In this document: positions 31,272 through 33,920 of the stretch, in pieces | Position numbering within the stretch: the stretch's first letter is position 1 | How the letters are laid out: the number at the start of each line of letters is the position of its first letter | Source of the DNA: Hofstenia miamia | Lineage: Eukaryota; Xenacoelomorpha; Acoela | Length of the DNA stretch: 33,920 bases | Direction of reading: 5' to 3' | NCBI GenBank assembly: GCA_004352715.1 | Contig: SCFE01000018.1 | Span: 2,177,023 to 2,210,942 of the forward strand | Notes under the pieces: generated by a model | Told to the model about the DNA's origin: nothing | The model's database searches: none | The model's input: the letters and a program-made list of their open reading frames with translations, nothing else | Program-made: the position numbers and the translations under genes

Positions 31272-32066
31272 AAAAATTCTAAAATATTGAAGAGATTTTT
31301 CAATGTGACAATATATTATAAATTATGTTTGCATTAAATGTTTCTAATCGTAAGAACAATCATTGTGAAATCACAACTCGGTAATAAATCAAGTGTCGCA
31401 AATGCATCCTAACTCATCCTATTGATGTCGCAGGTGTCTCATATCCTAGTGAGACGCTTTTAGGATGCTGATGTTCTGCAGATGTCTCATTAGGTTATCA
31501 CTGATACATCTCATAAGATTACATTGAAATGCAAATTCTACACTTGAGCCATTCTTCTGATGGTTTTCACACAATAGTTCTTATCAATCTTATCATTCAT
31601 GATCTTTTTGTGTTTACAAGCTCCATGTTTCTTCCTTGCTTATTTGGATTGATACTTTACTGAATGGAGTAGAGTAGCAGTACTCTTTCTCATAAATGTT
31701 GTTTATAGTGAGCACATACGAATTCTTCTAGTTCTAGTTTTCTATCTCGTAATGTTTCTCATGTTCCTCATATTTTGCATTGTCTATTTTAAATCTCAAT
31801 GGTGCGTAGTTCTTTCTCAGTGAATCTTGTTCTTATATTCCAGTATTATTCTATCTATGTCGTTTACAAAATTCTACATTGGTGGCCATCATTGTACAGA
31901 TATGTTCCATGCTAACATTTTAAACCATTAAATAGCAGCAGACAATCTTAAGCATCGCTAATTATAGACAAAAACATTTTTCATAATTAAAACAGATGCT
32001 ATGTACGTTGTAAAAGTGCTGCTTTCAGTGAAATTGTACGTTCGTGTTATCATTGCATCCTAATTT

Positions 32067-32100
32067 TTGAAAACAATTTCGGACAGAAAATTGTTTTCAA
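32067..32100. repeat. Perfect 13-base-arm hairpin with CGGACAGA loop, copy 2
   Basis: Arms 32067-32079 and 32088-32100, identical to the hairpin at 10995-11028. Confidence 0.7.
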
Positions 32101-32232
32101 GTTATAATTTCTGAAATTCCAACGAATTTTACAAAATTTCTTAATGATTGTCTATGCTTTATCTCGATAAGAGATATCAGTGATAATACTCGACGGCATT
32201 AAAATAATTCTTGTAGAAATTTTATGAAAAAT

Positions 32233-32948
32233 GTCAACAATTTATGTCGGACAGAAAATTTTCAGACTTCTTCTCAGAGGTGGACATGGGTCGAGCACCT
32301 CTTTGGCTGGGCTGGAATAGGCCGGTCCGGGTAGGGCTTGAGCCAGAGTTGGGTCATGGAAAAGGAAAAGATGAGGCGAAAAATGGGCTGCATTTTAAAA
32401 GTACTCACTCTTCCGAAGCAATGCACGCAAGAATACATTGAATTTTATATAAGTTTTAATTATAAATGTGAAAAATAAAATTTATGTTTTCGAAATTTTA
32501 TATTAGTATCATATACTTTTTTAAATTTTCTATTTAGAACCTTCTATTTCAGTGCTTAGATTTTATTAGAAGCATCTATCATAGAAATTTGGTGAAGCAA
32601 GTCAACAATTTATGTCGGACAGAAAATTTTCAGACTTCTTCTCAGAGGTGGACATGGGTCGAGCACCTCTTTGGCTGGGCTGGAATAGGCCGGTCCGGGT
32701 AGGGCTTGAGCCAGAGTTGGGTCATGGAAAAGGAAAAGATGAGGCGAAAAATGGGCTGCATTTTAAAAGTACTCACTCTTCCGAAGCAATGCACGCAAGA
32801 ATACATTGAATTTTATATAAGTTTTAATTATAAATGTGAAAAATAAAATTTATGTTTTCGAAATTTTATATTAGTATCATATACTTTTTTAAATTTTCTA
32901 TTTAGAACCTTCTATTTCAGTGCTTAGATTTTATTAGAAGCATCTATC
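32233..32948. repeat. 368-base tandem duplication
   Basis: Unit 1 (32233-32600) and unit 2 (from 32601) both begin GTCAACAATTTATGTCGG and carry the same hAT-like start and the same AT-rich tail. They are identical until CATCTATCAT, where unit 2 lacks five bases (AGAAA) and then runs into new sequence. No N separates them, unlike the other direct repeats. The 65-codon frame repeated in both units spans the repeat and is not a gene. Confidence 0.88.
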
Positions 32949-33137
32949 ATTTTGGTGAAGCAACCCAACAAATTTAAGAAATATTTTTTACAAATATTAT
33001 AAAAATGGTCCTAAAATGGGCCGAGTTGCCATAAATTTAAATGGACCGGGCTTGGGATTAATATTTATACCAAGTGATATTAGCTAGACTAAGGTGGTGC
33101 GGGGTAGGACAACGCAAAAATTAGTTACACACCTCTA
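32643..33137. mobile_element. Probable non-autonomous hAT-like element, full length
   Basis: The left end is CAGAGGTGGACATGGGTCG and the right end CACACCTCTA, which on the minus strand reads TAGAGGTGTG, so AGAGGTG is shared by both termini. G-rich tracts lie inside both ends (GGCCGGTCCGGGTAGGGC on the left, GGACCGGGCTTGGG and GGTGCGGGGTAGG on the right). There is no transposase frame. Eight-base target duplications expected of hAT elements were not found, so the class remains inference. Confidence 0.45.
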
Positions 33138-33640
33138 AAAAGCATAAGGTGGATTTCCCAAATGAATTGCGATTTTGATGCAAATTGAGGTTGCGGTGTT
33201 GCACTTATGAATAGAAAAAAGGAAATTCAAATATTTCTTTGTTTATAATAAACAAATGCAAAAAATCATTGAGCTGCCCTCAAGGAAATTTAAAGTTCAA
33301 TGCTATCAATATTAACATCACTCATGCTTGCAACAACGCTCATAGGATTAGTAAGCAGTAAAAAGTAACCACAACTTCGATCCGAATTAACTTTGAAAGC
33401 TTAGCCCAGCAACATGCTTCATTAAATTTTTCATTGTTATATTTTATTATTTCATGCGTCGATACTGTTTTAAACAGTTTCACCTATGTGCTTCGCATGG
33501 ACTTTTTGCCTAGTATTTGTTGCTTATACTGTTGATAAAATAACTGTCTCATCGTTTCTAAAAAAACGTTGTGCATTTTGCTTACTATTGCCCTATTAAT
33601 ATTGTTATTATTGTTGTTATTTTTATGCCTCGCCTTCTCA
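33138..33640. other. Non-coding interval, no gene recognised
   Basis: AT-rich sequence, with an imperfect TTATTATTGTTG run near 33597-33623. The overlapping frames at 33484-33843 on both strands are shadows of the repeat that follows. Confidence 0.45.
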
Positions 33641-33643
33641 CAC

Positions 33644-33731
33644 AAAGCTGCAACCGTGCCTGGTTTTTGAAGGCACGGCCCGGCACGGCACGGGTTTTCA
33701 AAAATATAATTAGGCACGGCGCGGCACGTTT
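33644..33731. repeat. GC-rich GGCACGG-iterated repeat
   Basis: After CACAAAGCTGCAACCGTGCC come repeated GGCACGGCCCGGCACGGCAC and AGGCACGGCGCGGCACG units in AT-rich DNA. Such iterated GCACGG tracts occur near the ends of non-autonomous hAT-like elements in animal genomes. No boundaries could be set. Confidence 0.45.
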
Positions 33732-33905
33732 TCATATTTGGCAACAAATATGGCTTTTAGAATTTTTCAAAATTTCTCTAGTAAATAAAGTGATTACAGC
33801 CAGTGTATTATGTTTTATAAGTAAACAAAAATTAGTAAATTGAAAATATATTAGACAGAATCGCCGATCGCACAATTTCCATGTTGTTCACATGAAACGG
33901 TCTTA

Positions 33906-33920
33906 TAATATATATATATA
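33906..33920. repeat. TA dinucleotide run at window end
   Basis: About seven AT units running into the end of the window; its length is unknown. Confidence 0.9.

Noticed and set aside
33597-33623. CRISPR-like or tRNA-like repeat near the right end
   Set aside because: Only imperfect TTATTATTGTTG runs and GGCACGG repeats; no regular spacers and no cloverleaf.

Overview
The window is eukaryotic, and animal from its genes. It is very AT-rich, its two recognisable host genes are split by spliceosomal introns, AATAAA-type 3' ends are present, and it is littered with metazoan transposon remnants (two LINE pieces, a mariner transposase, hAT-like GC-rich termini). The phylum cannot be read from the sequence. 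I see no bacterial operon, CRISPR array, rRNA or tRNA.

Layout. (1) 2-558: frame-broken fragment of a multicopy, unnamed animal protein family, running into a 1000-N gap. (2) 1562-3230, minus: decayed LINE ORF2 remnant with endonuclease and RT motifs. (3) 3936-9142, minus: two-exon class A (rhodopsin-like) GPCR gene whose intron cuts the DRY motif and holds a dispersed repeat. (4) 9143-15780: non-coding repeats, inverted-repeat elements, an inverted copy of the intron repeat, and N gaps. (5) 15783-17626: C-terminal end and 3' tail of a second LINE, present twice across a single N. (6) 18306-20337, plus: NDUFB11 (complex I ESSS subunit), two exons, with a mariner pseudogene in its intron on the other strand. 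(7) 21178-33000: a second, mostly near-identical direct copy of regions (1)-(4), including a second GPCR gene. (8) 33000-33920: GC-rich repeat ends and a TA run.

The dominant structure is therefore a roughly 11 kb direct duplication at a spacing of about 20.5-21.1 kb, carrying the GPCR, with NDUFB11 between the copies. Much of it looks like assembly structure. At four short N joins (2665-2677, 16803, 22521, 28294) the sequence right of the join repeats sequence left of it. One 540-base stretch of copy 1 differs from copy 2 almost only by substitutions equal to the base immediately to the left, which looks like a sequencing-phasing artefact. Both GPCR copies carry the same reading-frame break between the DRY motif and TM4.

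The genes do not form a pathway: NDUFB11 is a mitochondrial housekeeping gene, the GPCR is a plasma-membrane receptor of unknown ligand, and the rest is repeat-derived. I found no convincing new biological system. The most informative observations concern the duplication, its artefact signatures, the repeated CGGACAG-containing inverted repeats, and the 46-base duplication that rewrites the NDUFB11 C-terminus.
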